Below are positions 51,797-59,316 of a stretch of 59,316 nt of DNA, piece by piece. Made by a program: the position numbers and the translations under genes. The notes below the pieces were generated by a model, which worked only from the letters and a program-made list of their open reading frames with translations, did not search any database and was not told the origin of the DNA. The stretch is from assembly GCF_004912275.1 (NCBI RefSeq), contig NZ_STGY01000044.1, positions 24,001 through 83,316 on the forward strand, read 5' to 3'. The stretch is from Glycomyces buryatensis. GTDB taxonomy: Bacteria; Actinomycetota; Actinomycetes; Mycobacteriales; Micromonosporaceae. Numbering within the stretch: position 1 is the first letter of the stretch; the number at the start of each line of letters is the position of its first letter.

Positions 51797-52213
51797 ATGA
51801 CCACTACTGCACCCCCGCAATCACTTCGGCAGTCCACTCCGCTCGCCGCACGGCTGACCGTCATAGCCGGCTGGTCCCTCCTCGTGATCGCCGTAGCGCA
51901 CATCGCGGCGTTCGCCTTCATCGTCCCGTGGGGCGACTGGTTCGCGGGCAGTCTGCGAAGCGGCGAAGCGGACCTCGGATCGGTGGCCGACTTCTGGGCC
52001 CTGCCAGGCGGCATCGTACTGCCCACGGTCCTGACCGGGCTGTTGATGATCCGACTGGGGCGGCAGGGCCAGCGGCTCGGGATCGGCTTCGGAATCGCGT
52101 TGATCGTCTGGGCGGGCTTCTGCGTCTTCCTGCTCGGCCCCAGCGGGTTTCTCGGGGTACTGGTGCCCGCGGGCTTCCTCATCGCCGCCGCCGTCGTCGA
52201 CCGAAAGGCCTGA
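51797..52213 (+). CDS. Four-TM protein, DUF6463-like
   Basis: The 138-residue protein has four membrane helices (GWSLLVIAVAHIAAFAFIV, IVLPTVLTGLLMIRLG, IGFGIALIVWAGFCVFLLG, VLVPAGFLIAAAVV) and resembles the small DUF6463-type membrane proteins of actinobacteria. It is divergent from the secreted protein at 51768. Substrate or role is unknown. Confidence 0.68.
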   Translation: MTTTAPPQSLRQSTPLAARLTVIAGWSLLVIAVAHIAAFAFIVPWGDWFAGSLRSGEADLGSVADFWALPGGIVLPTVLTGLLMIRLGRQGQRLGIGFGIALIVWAGFCVFLLGPSGFLGVLVPAGFLIAAAVVDRKA

Positions 52214-52368
52214 GCCGCAAGGCGGTTCATGGTTGCGCGGCGCAGGTGGGGAGTTCCGGTCCGCGACAGAGGACGCCGTGTGCGGTCCAGCTCGAAATCC
52301 GTTCCGCCGCTGACATTGTCGGTCGAGCGGACCGCACGAGCGCCACGACGATCGTTGCCGTCGAAACG

Positions 52369-52491
52369 TCAAGCGCCCTTGGGGCTGAATTCGTTCCGGT
52401 CACGTTCGGGTGCGGGCCAGTCGAGTTCGCGTTCGCGCTTCTCGGCGGGCCACGTCTCGTCGGTCGGTGAGGTGGGGACGGTGGGGGTCAT
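52369..52491 (-). CDS. Possible 40-residue acidic/basic peptide
   Basis: An ATG at 52491 opens a frame reading MTPTVPTSPTDETWPAEKR and then a charged tail ending FSPKGA. The composition is protein-like but there is no good ribosome site, so this is tentative. The rest of 52214-52710 shows no gene. Confidence 0.25.
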   Translation of the reverse strand: MTPTVPTSPTDETWPAEKRERELDWPAPERDRNEFSPKGA

Positions 52492-52710
52492 CGGTGTCCG
52501 ATCATGCCAGGGGTCGGGTATCGATTGTGATCGATCGGCCTGACACTTTCGGTACGTCGATGTGAACGTCTGGTAGTGCGGAGTTGTCGATCTGGCCATG
52601 CGGTTGGTCACGCTGTGGCCTTGAGTTCGCGGATGAGCCACCGGCGGTGGTCGGCCCACCAGCTGGAAACGAGAGTGACCGCGCCACGCCGGCTGACTAG
52701 GCTCCAGCTC

Positions 52711-53367
52711 GTGAATGAATTCGCTGAATTGCACGGGCTCTCGCACCGTGAGGTGGCCTCCCGCCTGGTGCTCAATGGGTGGAGCGTGTGCGGGGTGGGC
52801 GACTGGGCGACCGCCTGGCGATCGCCCGAGGGCTTCCAAGTCGCGCGGGTGAGTCCCTTCGAGCTCGCGTACGGGGTGTTCGTGGATCTGTGCCGCGACC
52901 TGGACGGGCACGCGCTGCTGCCGAGGATCGACTTCGATGCGCCGCTGCGCGGCGGCGGTCGCGTGACCGTGATGGAGTTCCTGCGCCCAGCCGAAGAGCC
53001 CGAAGTCGCCGCCGTCACCGAACGCTGGGAGGCCGGGGCGGCCGACGACCCCGTTGGGGCCGTCCGACTCGAGGCGGAACGGCTCAGCGACAAAGCGGAA
53101 AGTGTCATCCCCTATTGGGGCGGGGTCGATCTGAACCCGGGCAATATCATGGTCGACCTGTCAGGGCAGGTCAAACTCGTCGACTTGTTCTTCTCCGCCG
53201 GTCACCTGATCTTCTCAGGGCTCACCCAGAATCCCACCGAGTTCGCAGCGCGTATCCCGGCGGGCCACCGTGACTACATCACCGAGATCGGCTGTGCCGC
53301 AAGAGTTTGGACACCTGCCGAGATCGCCAGATACGGCGGGGCCGCCGCGGCGCTCTCCCGAGACTGA
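52711..53367 (+). CDS. Protein kinase-like fold protein
   Basis: The GTG at 52711 gives 218 residues. GVGDWATAWRSPEGFQVARV resembles a kinase N-lobe, but the VAIK lysine is replaced (VARV). The C-lobe has GGVDLNPGNIMVDLSGQVKLVDLF, with catalytic-loop D-x-N-P-x-N and a metal-binding Asp like aminoglycoside or protein kinases. It could be a degenerate kinase with a binding or immunity role. The ribosome site is weak. Confidence 0.6.
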   Translation: MNEFAELHGLSHREVASRLVLNGWSVCGVGDWATAWRSPEGFQVARVSPFELAYGVFVDLCRDLDGHALLPRIDFDAPLRGGGRVTVMEFLRPAEEPEVAAVTERWEAGAADDPVGAVRLEAERLSDKAESVIPYWGGVDLNPGNIMVDLSGQVKLVDLFFSAGHLIFSGLTQNPTEFAARIPAGHRDYITEIGCAARVWTPAEIARYGGAAAALSRD

Positions 53368-53403
53368 TCCTTAAGACTGCTGGTGCCTCGGCAACGGCAG
53401 TCC

Positions 53404-53955
53404 TCAGTTCGGAGACCAGCGACTGATGGGTTCGAGGACTGCAAGGCGCGGGTCGTGTTCGACTGCGGCCCGGGCGAACTCTCGGCGGAGGTCGCTGAAG
53501 TGGCTGACGAGGTCGCGGCGCGCGCAGGTCGTCATGGGGCGCCCGGTGATGCGGCGCGGCAGCGGGCTATTTGGTTCGAACGTGGTCGTTTCGAGCCAGG
53601 GCACCCGGTAGAGACGGACATCGCCGGTGCCGGCGTCGAAGACGATGAACTCGGTGCGGTCGGGTCCCGGGTAGAGCTCGATGACACCGGCGCTGTGTGC
53701 GTCCAGGGCCTCGACCACCGCGTCCAGACACATGAAGAACTCCACGATGTCCGAGTAGTCCAGGACCCAGTCCCGATCGGGGTACCCGGTTATCCGTGCC
53801 ACGGCGTAACCCGTTTCCAGGAGCTTGGCGGCGTAGATGAGGACGGCGAGGTCGCCCGGTCCGTCGATTTCGATGGATGCTTGCAGTTCGCCGTACAGTT
53901 CATCGATCTCGGCCTGCGGCTTCAACTCATGTGCTGTCCACTCGACCTTGAACAT
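53404..53955 (-). CDS. Soluble protein of unknown function, immunity-like
   Basis: The 183-residue protein starts at an ATG with AGGAGG upstream. It is acidic with short beta segments (VIELYPGPDRTEFIVFDAGTGDVRLY) and a helical tail. No signal peptide or known motif is present. Size and isolation are typical of orphan immunity proteins, but that is only a suggestion. Confidence 0.62.
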   Translation of the reverse strand: MFKVEWTAHELKPQAEIDELYGELQASIEIDGPGDLAVLIYAAKLLETGYAVARITGYPDRDWVLDYSDIVEFFMCLDAVVEALDAHSAGVIELYPGPDRTEFIVFDAGTGDVRLYRVPWLETTTFEPNSPLPRRITGRPMTTCARRDLVSHFSDLRREFARAAVEHDPRLAVLEPISRWSPN

Positions 53956-54089
53956 GGCTCCTCCTACTGGCGGCCGTCGACCAAAGCGTCAGGCACATCG
54001 TGCCAGGCGCCTCCAGCGGTCCTGGATGAGTTCCTGGCCGAACGCGAGGCCTCGGGGGGAATCTTGAAACCAGACCCGAGTTCAGCGGC

Positions 54090-54629
54090 CTACGGTTCCC
54101 CGCGCCAGCCGGTCAATGCGGCTACCTCCCTGGCGATGTCGATGACCGAGCGGCCGTCGGTGGCCACTCGGATCGTTCCCGCGGGCGCCCGCGCTTCCAA
54201 CATCGGCGCTTTCAGGGCGCTGGTCCGCTGTTCACGCTCAAGTCGCGAGCCCATCTCTCGGCCCGTCAGCCTCGCACTGGCCGTCTCATCCGAGGCGGTG
54301 AGCAGGACGCGGATGATCCGCACTTCGGCCCCCATGGCGCGCTCGAACATGCCTGTGTGCTCGGGCAGAACGCACACGGTCCGGGTGTAGATCAGGCGGC
54401 GGCAACCCAGCTGGGCGTAGTTGCTCCAGACCGCCGCGAGGTTGTGCTCGGTGACCCCGGTACGGTCGGGGTCATGTTCCGGTGCCGGATGCACCTGACC
54501 CATGAAGTCGCCCTCGATGATCGCGTGAGCGATCTCGGCGTCGCACAGTTGCGCCGAGACCTCCCATCCGATCGTTGACTTGCCGACACCGGCTCTACCG
54601 CCGATGAGTAGTGCTTCCGCATGCTGCAT
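54090..54629 (-). CDS. P-loop kinase-like protein
   Basis: The ATG at 54629 gives 179 residues that begin at once with a P-loop (LLIGGRAGVGKSTIG), then IIEGDFMG, and later an Arg-rich lid region (ARLTGREMGSRLEREQR), as in small nucleotide or sugar kinases and adenylylsulfate kinase-like ATPases. The substrate is unknown. A longer start at GTG 54665 adds an unlikely tail. Confidence 0.75.
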   Translation of the reverse strand: MQHAEALLIGGRAGVGKSTIGWEVSAQLCDAEIAHAIIEGDFMGQVHPAPEHDPDRTGVTEHNLAAVWSNYAQLGCRRLIYTRTVCVLPEHTGMFERAMGAEVRIIRVLLTASDETASARLTGREMGSRLEREQRTSALKAPMLEARAPAGTIRVATDGRSVIDIAREVAALTGWRGEP

Positions 54630-54820
54630 GACAGAAGCATGCCAGGGTGCTGCGGCCGCAGTCACCTAGGAATCAAGTCAGTTCACGGCCATCCGCAGGA
54701 CCACTGATTCGTCCTTCATGCCAAGCAATTGCACTCTGCGCGCCACAATCCACGACACGAGGGACAGGGGATCCCTGCCGGCATCGTCGCGGCGGACCTC
54801 GACGATGCCGGCGCGGGACG

Positions 54821-55957
54821 TCAGGCGCCCTGAGTGCCCTGCTGGTCGATCGGGTAGAGACCGAGCACGTCGTCAGGATCGGAGGGGTTGACCCCCTGCA
54901 CGTCACCGACGTACAGCCTGATCCGTGCCTTGTAGCGCTCGAGAGCGGTGCGATCGCTCATGAACTCGCCGAGACCGAGCGGGTCCATGTTCGGGTAGTC
55001 GAAGATGCCACTGGTGCCGGCGGGCGGAGCGACGTCATCGCGGACGCTCCAGGTGCCGATGTCGTTCTGCTGCGCGTCGCTGGACAGCAGCCAGCTCATG
55101 TACAGCTTCGCCGCAGCCGGGTGCGGGGCCTCCTTGAGGATCCCCGCCGTCTGCGGCCATGCGACCCACGGGCTTTCCTCCGGATAGGTCTGTTGCGCCA
55201 GACCCTCGGTCCCGCCGGAGGTGCCGAAGCTCGCGACGTACTCGTCGGTGCCGACGAGGTCCGCGGAGTCCTGGGTGCCGCGGACGAACGTCGGGTTCTG
55301 CTCGAGCAGCTTCTCCAGGTAGTCGAAGCCGTACTCGTCGGTGAGCTGCTTGAAGTAGTAGAGGACCGCGTCGTCGTCGTTCGGATAGGTGAAGACGAGC
55401 TTGTCCTTGAATTCCGGCTTGAGGAAGTCCTCGGCTTCCACCGGGGCGTCGCTGCCGAGTGCGGTGGCGGTGACGTTGGAGAAGGCGAAGAAGAACACGC
55501 CGGTGTAGTAGCCGTCGGGATCCTTGACCTCGTCGTAGACGTGGTCCCAGCCGACCGGCCGGTACTGCTCGAGGACGCCTTCGCTCTTCCAGCGCGGGAA
55601 GTCGTCGATGGTCTGCAGGTGCGCGACGTCGGCGACGACCTTGCCCTCGGCGACCTGGTTGTCGATACGGGCGTCGTGGTTCTTGCTGAAGTCCACGATC
55701 ACGTTCGCATTGATCTCCGGGAACTTCTCCTCGAATGCGTCACGGAGGTAGTCGGCCTGTCCGGGCTTGTCGCCGCCGGCGTAGATGACCAGGTCGCCGC
55801 CTTCGGCCACTGCCTGCTCGTAGAGCTCCTGCAGCTGCGCCTCTTCGTCGCTGCTCGTGTCGTACGCGGCGGGGGCCGCGACCGCGGCGCTGCCGCTCGC
55901 CGCCAGCACGCTCGCGGTCAGCACCGCGACGACTGCTGCCTTGCGGGGAGACTTCAC
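54821..55957 (-). CDS. Secreted periplasmic-type solute-binding protein (Fe/AfuA-like)
   Basis: The 378-residue protein starts at a GTG with AAAGGAG upstream. It has a signal peptide cleaved near AVAAPA and no lipobox Cys. The type 2 binding fold shows LVIYAGGDKPGQADYLRDAFEEKFPE, ADVAHLQTIDDFPRW and YTGVFFFAFSNVTA, like iron/polyamine or AfuA-like binding proteins. No permease or ATPase gene is adjacent. Two palindromes just upstream suggest tight control. Ligand is unknown. Confidence 0.82.
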   Translation of the reverse strand: MKSPRKAAVVAVLTASVLAASGSAAVAAPAAYDTSSDEEAQLQELYEQAVAEGGDLVIYAGGDKPGQADYLRDAFEEKFPEINANVIVDFSKNHDARIDNQVAEGKVVADVAHLQTIDDFPRWKSEGVLEQYRPVGWDHVYDEVKDPDGYYTGVFFFAFSNVTATALGSDAPVEAEDFLKPEFKDKLVFTYPNDDDAVLYYFKQLTDEYGFDYLEKLLEQNPTFVRGTQDSADLVGTDEYVASFGTSGGTEGLAQQTYPEESPWVAWPQTAGILKEAPHPAAAKLYMSWLLSSDAQQNDIGTWSVRDDVAPPAGTSGIFDYPNMDPLGLGEFMSDRTALERYKARIRLYVGDVQGVNPSDPDDVLGLYPIDQQGTQGA

Positions 55958-55981
55958 ATCTAGCTCCTTTCGAAAGACGAA

Positions 55982-56001
55982 ATAGTTGATTGTTCAACTA
56001 T
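55982..56001 (-). promoter_or_regulatory. Palindrome ATAGTTGA-TTGT-TCAACTAT
   Basis: Perfect eight-base arms around a four-base spacer, 25 bp upstream of the solute-binding protein start, overlapping the expected promoter. Confidence 0.7.
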
Positions 56002-56012
56002 CTGCGCATAAC

Positions 56013-56032
56013 ATACCTGACGAGTCAGGTAT
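56013..56032 (-). promoter_or_regulatory. Palindrome ATACCTGA-CGAG-TCAGGTAT
   Basis: Perfect eight-base arms around a four-base spacer. Its centre is 31 bp from that of the first palindrome, about three helical turns, and both share the frame ATA..TGA-N4-TCA..TAT. Confidence 0.7.
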
Positions 56033-56198
56033 TTCGGAAGGTGAGCTGGATCATGGCCGATGGGCGTTGCCGATCTACTGGATCCGCCCGTGCCGGGGGT
56101 GCGCCCCCGCGCTCTGGATGGTGGCCTCGCAACGGACGGCGAGTTTGCCGAACCGGGTGGCGGCGTCGACCGGTCAACGATGCGTAGAGTCTCCGATC

Positions 56199-56672
56199 AT
56201 GAGTGACGACTGGCAGAAGGACCGGATCGGCAGTGCGCTTCGGGGCGAGAACCCGACGGTGCTCCGGAGGCTGGAAGCGGGATTCGCGGTGATCGGGGAT
56301 GTCCAGTTCCTGCCGGGATACTCGCTGCTGCTGGTTGATGATCCTGCGGTGCAGCGGCTGTCGGAGCTCCCCACGGCCAAGCGGATGGCATTTCTGTCTG
56401 ATATGGACAAATTGGGTGAGGCGGTCGAACGCGCCTGCAAGCGGCTGGATCCGGCCTTCCGGCGGGTCAATTTGGAGATCCTGGGGAACACCCATCCCTA
56501 CCTCCATGCGCATGTGTGGCCGCGGTTCGATTGGGAGCCGGCCGATCGTGTGGGCATGCCGGTGTGGCTGTACCCGGGAGACCACTGGGGCGATGAGCGG
56601 TATGCGCTCGGCCCGCAGCATGATGACCTGCGAGAAGCGATCAGCGAGGAACTGGGGCAACTCACGACCTGA
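56199..56672 (+). CDS. HIT (histidine triad) family protein
   Basis: The ATG at 56199 gives 157 residues. The core NLEILGNTHPYLHAHVWPRF has the H-x-H-x triad pattern of nucleotide hydrolases or transferases (HIT superfamily), preceded by GYSLLLVDDPAVQRLSELP as in diadenosine-polyphosphate hydrolase-like proteins. It likely acts on a nucleotide phosphate bond. It is divergent from the solute-binding protein. Confidence 0.82.
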   Translation: MSDDWQKDRIGSALRGENPTVLRRLEAGFAVIGDVQFLPGYSLLLVDDPAVQRLSELPTAKRMAFLSDMDKLGEAVERACKRLDPAFRRVNLEILGNTHPYLHAHVWPRFDWEPADRVGMPVWLYPGDHWGDERYALGPQHDDLREAISEELGQLTT

Positions 56673-56825
56673 CGAGGCGCCGCGCCATCTGGCTTGCTCG
56701 CCGGGTTCATTGGAGAAGGTGCAGGCTTCACCCAGCCCGGTGCCGACGAAGATCGTCGGAGTCGCGCCGCGCTGCCGATACGACCCGACGCACCCCGGTC
56801 GGGGCTCAGTCTCCGGTGTGGACGT

Positions 56826-57104
56826 CTACGGGCTGTCGCCGTCGCCCCAATCGTCGTCGTCGGCCTGGTCCTCACCCGGTTCGGGCACGTCCCACACCAG
56901 GACGCCCTCAGTGTCGCCCGGCGGGAACTCGAATACGACCGAGGGCACGGCACCCTGTTCGTCTTGCAGGGGCGGCGTGAGCCCGAGCGAGGTCGCGTAC
57001 TCGCCTAACTCGCGGGAACTCGCACCCTCGCGGTGGCGCTGCCGCAGCTGCGCATCAATTGCCGGGCCTTCGGTCACCTGGTACTCGATTCCGTCGCCGG
57101 TCAT
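56826..57104 (-). CDS. Small acidic protein B' (paralogue of 57276-57542)
   Basis: The 92-residue protein reads ASSRELGEYATSLGLTPP, then VVFEFPPGDTEGVLVWDV and a D/E-rich tail. It aligns with the neighbour at 57276 (EEAAEYVKSLGITPP, IVDYPPGYNGEPRLVW). Downstream (about 56690-56800) the minus strand carries RQRGATPTIFVGTGLG, a fragment duplicated from the gene near 57560. Function is unknown; these look like decaying immunity-type duplicates. Confidence 0.55.
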   Translation of the reverse strand: MTGDGIEYQVTEGPAIDAQLRQRHREGASSRELGEYATSLGLTPPLQDEQGAVPSVVFEFPPGDTEGVLVWDVPEPGEDQADDDDWGDGDSP

Positions 57105-57230
57105 GCCAGCGCCTCCCCTGTTCCATTGACGCGCTTGAACACCCGAGAGCCATCGTCGTTGACGGCTCAGATATCGAGCACACCGCCCTCGGGTACGAAG
57201 GCGAAACGTTCCACATGGGAGTGAAATGGC

Positions 57231-57260
57231 CCGTATCCGCTGCGATCGCGGCGGATACGG
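57231..57260. terminator. Palindromic hairpin between duplicated small genes
   Basis: CCGTATCCGC pairs perfectly with GCGGATACGG around TGCGATCGCG. It lies just downstream of the 57276 gene on the minus strand. Confidence 0.5.
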
Positions 57261-57275
57261 AACGATGTCCTGCGG

Positions 57276-57542
57276 TCAGCGCCAGCGGGCCGGTTGGGCC
57301 GAGGCGTCGCCCGATTCGGAAGCGCTGGGGCCGCTGTCCTCGGGCTCAATGACGCTGTACAGCGTCCGTGTCCACACCAGACGCGGTTCACCGTTGTAGC
57401 CGGGTGGGTAGTCCACGATCACGTACCAACCGGCCTCACTGTCGGGCGGGGTGATGCCGAGCGACTTCACGTACTCGGCGGCCTCCTCCACCGACGCCGT
57501 TTCCAGCTTGGCGACAGCCGCCGAGTACTGCTAACGATTCAT
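57276..57542 (-). pseudogene. Paralogue B with an early in-frame TAG
   Basis: From the ATG at 57542 the frame reads M-N-R, then TAG (57531-57533), then QYSAAVAKLETASVEEAAEYVKSLGITPP and the conserved rest, 89 codons in all. The sequence after the stop is protein-like and aligns with the intact 56826-57104 product. Restart at the GTG (VEEAAEY...) would give 71 residues. The gene is either a recent nonsense mutant or is read from the internal start. Confidence 0.55.
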
Positions 57543-57759
57543 CGTTCACCACCCCTTTGCCGTTGCCGACGAAAATCGTCGGAGTCGCCCCGCGCTGCGG
57601 GCAATAGATGAACATGCGGTAGTTCTTGGGTAGAACATCCGAGAGTATCCAGCGGCACCCGTCGGGCACGTAGTCGCACGGGGGCCGGTTGACGTACACC
57701 TCCGCTTCCGGAGCCGTACCGGAGCTTCCCTCAAGGTGATCCGGACAAGGGCGAGACAC
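57543..57759 (-). pseudogene. Fragment A: CPQRGATPTIFVG protein
   Basis: A GTG at 57759 opens a frame with APEAEVYVNRPPCDYVPDGCRWIL and FIYCPQRGATPTIFVGNGKG. It runs into paralogue B without a clean stop (next in-frame stop at 57436). A second copy of the RGATPTIFVG piece lies near 56770. The short length and ragged end suggest a remnant, possibly of an immunity or toxin-associated protein. Confidence 0.4.
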
Positions 57760-57877
57760 GGTTCGTACCGGACAAGCAGCCGTGCGATGACGCACATGCC
57801 CCGGATGCCCCAGGGAACCAAAGATGCCAGGCTGACAGCGACCCCGGGCTCCGCTGGTAGGAGGAGGGACTGAGGAC

Positions 57878-58366
57878 ATGGCGACCGCTTGGAACGACCT
57901 GGCCGCGATCAAGGAGACGTTCGGTCTCCTGGCGGCCCCGCGCCGTCTGGCGATGGCCGCAGAGTTGCTGGAGTGGACCGCAGCGAACTTCCGGACACCG
58001 TTCGGCGACCCAGCAGTGAGCGACATCGTCACGCGGTCGGCCACCGCGGTCCGCGACGCCATCGGCCGTGGCGCGTCCACTGCGACCGGGTCGGGCCTCA
58101 CGGGCGAACTGTATGACGTGTCAGAGGAAACAGAGGAACGTGGCGCGGAGGAAATCCTCCTGAGCTACTACTTGTGCTTCGACGACCTCGACCCTGAGAT
58201 CCGGCCTGACCGCCTAGTGTCAATGTTCGACCAGTGCTACCAAGCCGATGTGCGCCGCTACTCTGAAGTCGCGATCGCGATCGGTGAGAACCCAGAGGTC
58301 ACGTCAAGGGAACAGCAGATTCTCGACTACCAGCGGGCCCTGATTGCCCGATACACATGCTCGTAG
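57878..58366 (+). CDS. Helical protein of unknown function
   Basis: The ATG at 57878 follows AGGAGGAGGGAC and gives 162 residues. It is soluble and acidic (SEETEERGAEEILLSYYLCFDDLD), mostly helical and free of known motifs. It heads a run of degraded plus-strand genes that lead to an ESX-like gene, so it may be an immunity or accessory protein of that locus (inference). Confidence 0.65.
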   Translation: MATAWNDLAAIKETFGLLAAPRRLAMAAELLEWTAANFRTPFGDPAVSDIVTRSATAVRDAIGRGASTATGSGLTGELYDVSEETEERGAEEILLSYYLCFDDLDPEIRPDRLVSMFDQCYQADVRRYSEVAIAIGENPEVTSREQQILDYQRALIARYTCS

Positions 58367-58383
58367 GTTCTCTTCTGCAGCGC

Positions 58384-58660
58384 AGCTGTACCGATCCGAT
58401 CATCACCTTGAATACGAACGCCACAGCGCGCGCTTCCGCGACATGATCGACTACCAGAAGACCCGCCGATCGAGGATGCAGCGGCGCTTCATACGGCGTA
58501 CGTCGGCATCGAGCTAGAGCGGCTTTTCAGCGACCGAGTCGCTGAGGCCCGTGCTCTTCACCAGGAGCGCCTTGAAGCTTTCGGAGGACTCTACGTCCGA
58601 AGCTGCACCCCGAAGCGGCCCTTCTGGAAGAAGAAGTTCCGCCCCGCTCGAACGACCTGA
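58384..58660 (+). pseudogene. Frameshifted helical gene remnant
   Basis: One frame reads LYRSDHHLEYERHSARFRDMIDYQ. After about 58455 the protein-like sequence continues in another frame as EDAAALHTAYVGIELERL, RVAEARALHQERLEAFGGLY and PFWKKKFRPART before a TGA at 58658-58660. A frameshift near the DYQ codons joins them. There is no clear start. Probably part of the former ESX-associated operon. Confidence 0.5.
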
Positions 58661-58812
58661 TGACCCAGTAGACGAAGGCTGAACACGTCGGTCCGCTGAC
58701 CTGGTCATTCGCTCCAGTTTGCCTGGGCTGTACGTGTTGCGAGCTCCTGCTAACCTGCATCTGAGCTTGTATCCGCCCACCCAGAACTCGTCGCATCCCC
58801 CCGGAGGCCTTT

Positions 58813-59168
58813 GTGGCACAGCGCAAATTCGGCCCGGAGTACGTCCACAACTTCTGGACAGTGTTGAAGGAAGACCTTAGGCACATCGAAGAAGTCATCA
58901 TTCCCGAGATGAAGACGGGGAAGCTCAGCTTTGCTCCCGCATTCGGTCTCGAAGGCATCGACGGGAAGAAGTAGGAGTACACCGCGAGTTTCGGTTCGAT
59001 CTGGACCGATGTGCAGTTCATCAAGTCCACGATCAAGCAGATGATCGAAGCCCTCGACGAGGTGCTGAAGGACGAAGCCGAGACCGAGGATGCGAACGTC
59101 CGGACGTCGAGCAGTACCCCAGCATCGGTGAGGCGGTCCCTGGAGGCTATGACAGTGAGCTTGAATGA
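58813..59168 (+). pseudogene. ESX-like gene with in-frame TAG and frameshift
   Basis: A GTG after GGAGG starts VAQRKFGPEYVHNFWTVLKE. At codon 54 a TAG (58972-58974) interrupts, but the same frame goes on with EYTASFGSIWTDVQFIKSTI and KQMIEALDEVLKDEAETED, a WXG-like helical protein. Near 59095-59105 it shifts frame and ends GEAVPGGYDSELE with a TGA overlapping the next ATG. Two lesions in a well-conserved frame point to a recent pseudogene, or to recoding or sequence errors. Confidence 0.65.
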
Positions 59169-59248
59169 TCGGTTGGATCTGGGGGCGACGGATCGGAGCA
59201 GTCTCGGTGTTCGCAATCGCGATGGCAGCCGGATTTGTAATGGAATGA
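59165..59248 (+). CDS. 27-residue hydrophobic peptide
   Basis: The ATG overlaps the upstream TGA (ATGA). The peptide MIGWIWGRRIG is followed by a hydrophobic stretch (AVSVFAIAMAAGFVME). Stop-start overlaps on both sides place it inside an operon, supporting translation by coupling. It is too short for the usual gene finders. Confidence 0.4.
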   Translation: MIGWIWGRRIGAVSVFAIAMAAGFVME

Positions 59249-59262
59249 GGAGAACACAGCTG

Positions 59263-59316
59263 ATGATGCGGAAGATCTTGTTGAGTGCCGGTGCAGCGGC
59301 TGCCATGTCGGGTGTA
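59263..59316 (+). CDS. Start of an exported protein, cut by the window end
   Basis: ATG ATG CGG after AGGAGAACACAG begins MMRKILLSAGAAAAMSGV, a signal-peptide-like start, in the last 54 bases. It would be the next gene of the ESX-like operon; a lipoprotein is likely but the Cys is not yet reached. Confidence 0.5.
   Translation, partial: MMRKILLSAGAAAAMSGV

Noticed and set aside
57059..57352. Plus-strand frame with VDGSDIEHTALGYEGETFHMG
   Set aside because: The short piece looks somewhat protein-like but has no start, no ribosome site and no matching neighbour, and it overlaps the minus-strand genes.
58527..59306. 259-codon minus-strand frame at the window end
   Set aside because: Ser/Arg-rich with no ribosome site; the plus strand shows conserved ESX-like sequence in the same place.
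1..59316. CRISPR array, rRNA, integrase or insertion sequence
   Set aside because: No regularly spaced repeats, conserved rRNA stretches or transposase/integrase motifs were seen by reading; a dedicated search was not run.

Overview
This is a G+C-rich actinobacterial chromosome segment. GTG starts are common, and the window encodes GlnR, an AfsR/SARP-type regulator, type VII (ESX) secretion substrates, DUF1707 proteins, a CysA2/SseC sulfur pair and an ECF41 (SigJ-like) sigma factor. A filamentous or soil actinomycete of the Glycomycetales/Micromonosporales kind fits, but that placement is inference. No rRNA or tRNA gene, CRISPR array or integrase was seen.

Layout. 0.3-2.4 kb: two overlapping paralogous membrane-anchored extracytoplasmic proteins. 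2.5-7.4 kb: a defence/immunity island with an AbiEii-type nucleotidyltransferase pair, a TIR-STAND NTPase divergent from a standalone copy of its own C-terminal domain, and a SUKH immunity protein. 7.4-8.2 kb: two decayed genes (alpha/beta hydrolase, MFS transporter). 8.2-19 kb: an ESX-associated region with EspC-like partners, a GH-E nuclease toxin and SuFu-type immunity protein, a toxin-less copy of the toxin's trafficking domain, YbaB-like proteins, and a lineage-specific set of membrane or secreted proteins, five of which share a CCCCTTGGA element just before the start codon. 19-26.7 kb: a His-rich methyltransferase, a HEAT-repeat protein, a two-repeat cysteine-rich secreted peptide, a GNAT, an AbiEi/DUF559 protein, an Rpn/YhgA-like nuclease and a DUF1707 protein.

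27-36 kb: exported hydrolases, namely a large S8 protease, a CE3-like SGNH esterase and two GH43 enzymes that together fit arabinan degradation. Directly behind the second GH43 gene sits an AbiLi/AbiLii (RloB) defence cassette, bracketed by a perfect 48-bp direct repeat made of the GH43 gene's 3' end. 36-46 kb is mostly conserved core: GlnR, membrane proteins, a DUF2993 protein, a Cys-containing leader peptide ahead of cysA2-sseC, a sulfotransferase, an orphan RHH antitoxin, an AhpD-like protein with its ECF41 sigma factor, and a standalone NuoD.

46-59 kb: a DUF1707 protein, the 1032-residue AfsR-like regulator, several lineage-specific membrane and secreted proteins, an orphan solute-binding protein behind two perfect palindromes, a HIT protein, and a terminal region (56.7-59.3 kb) of short immunity/ESX-like genes in visible decay, with in-frame TAG codons and frameshifts. 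The best candidates for undescribed biology are the TIR-STAND protein with its divergent solo domain (3645-6199), the domain family shared by the 265-, 178- and 111-residue proteins of the ESX region with its common upstream element, and the repeat-bracketed AbiL cassette.
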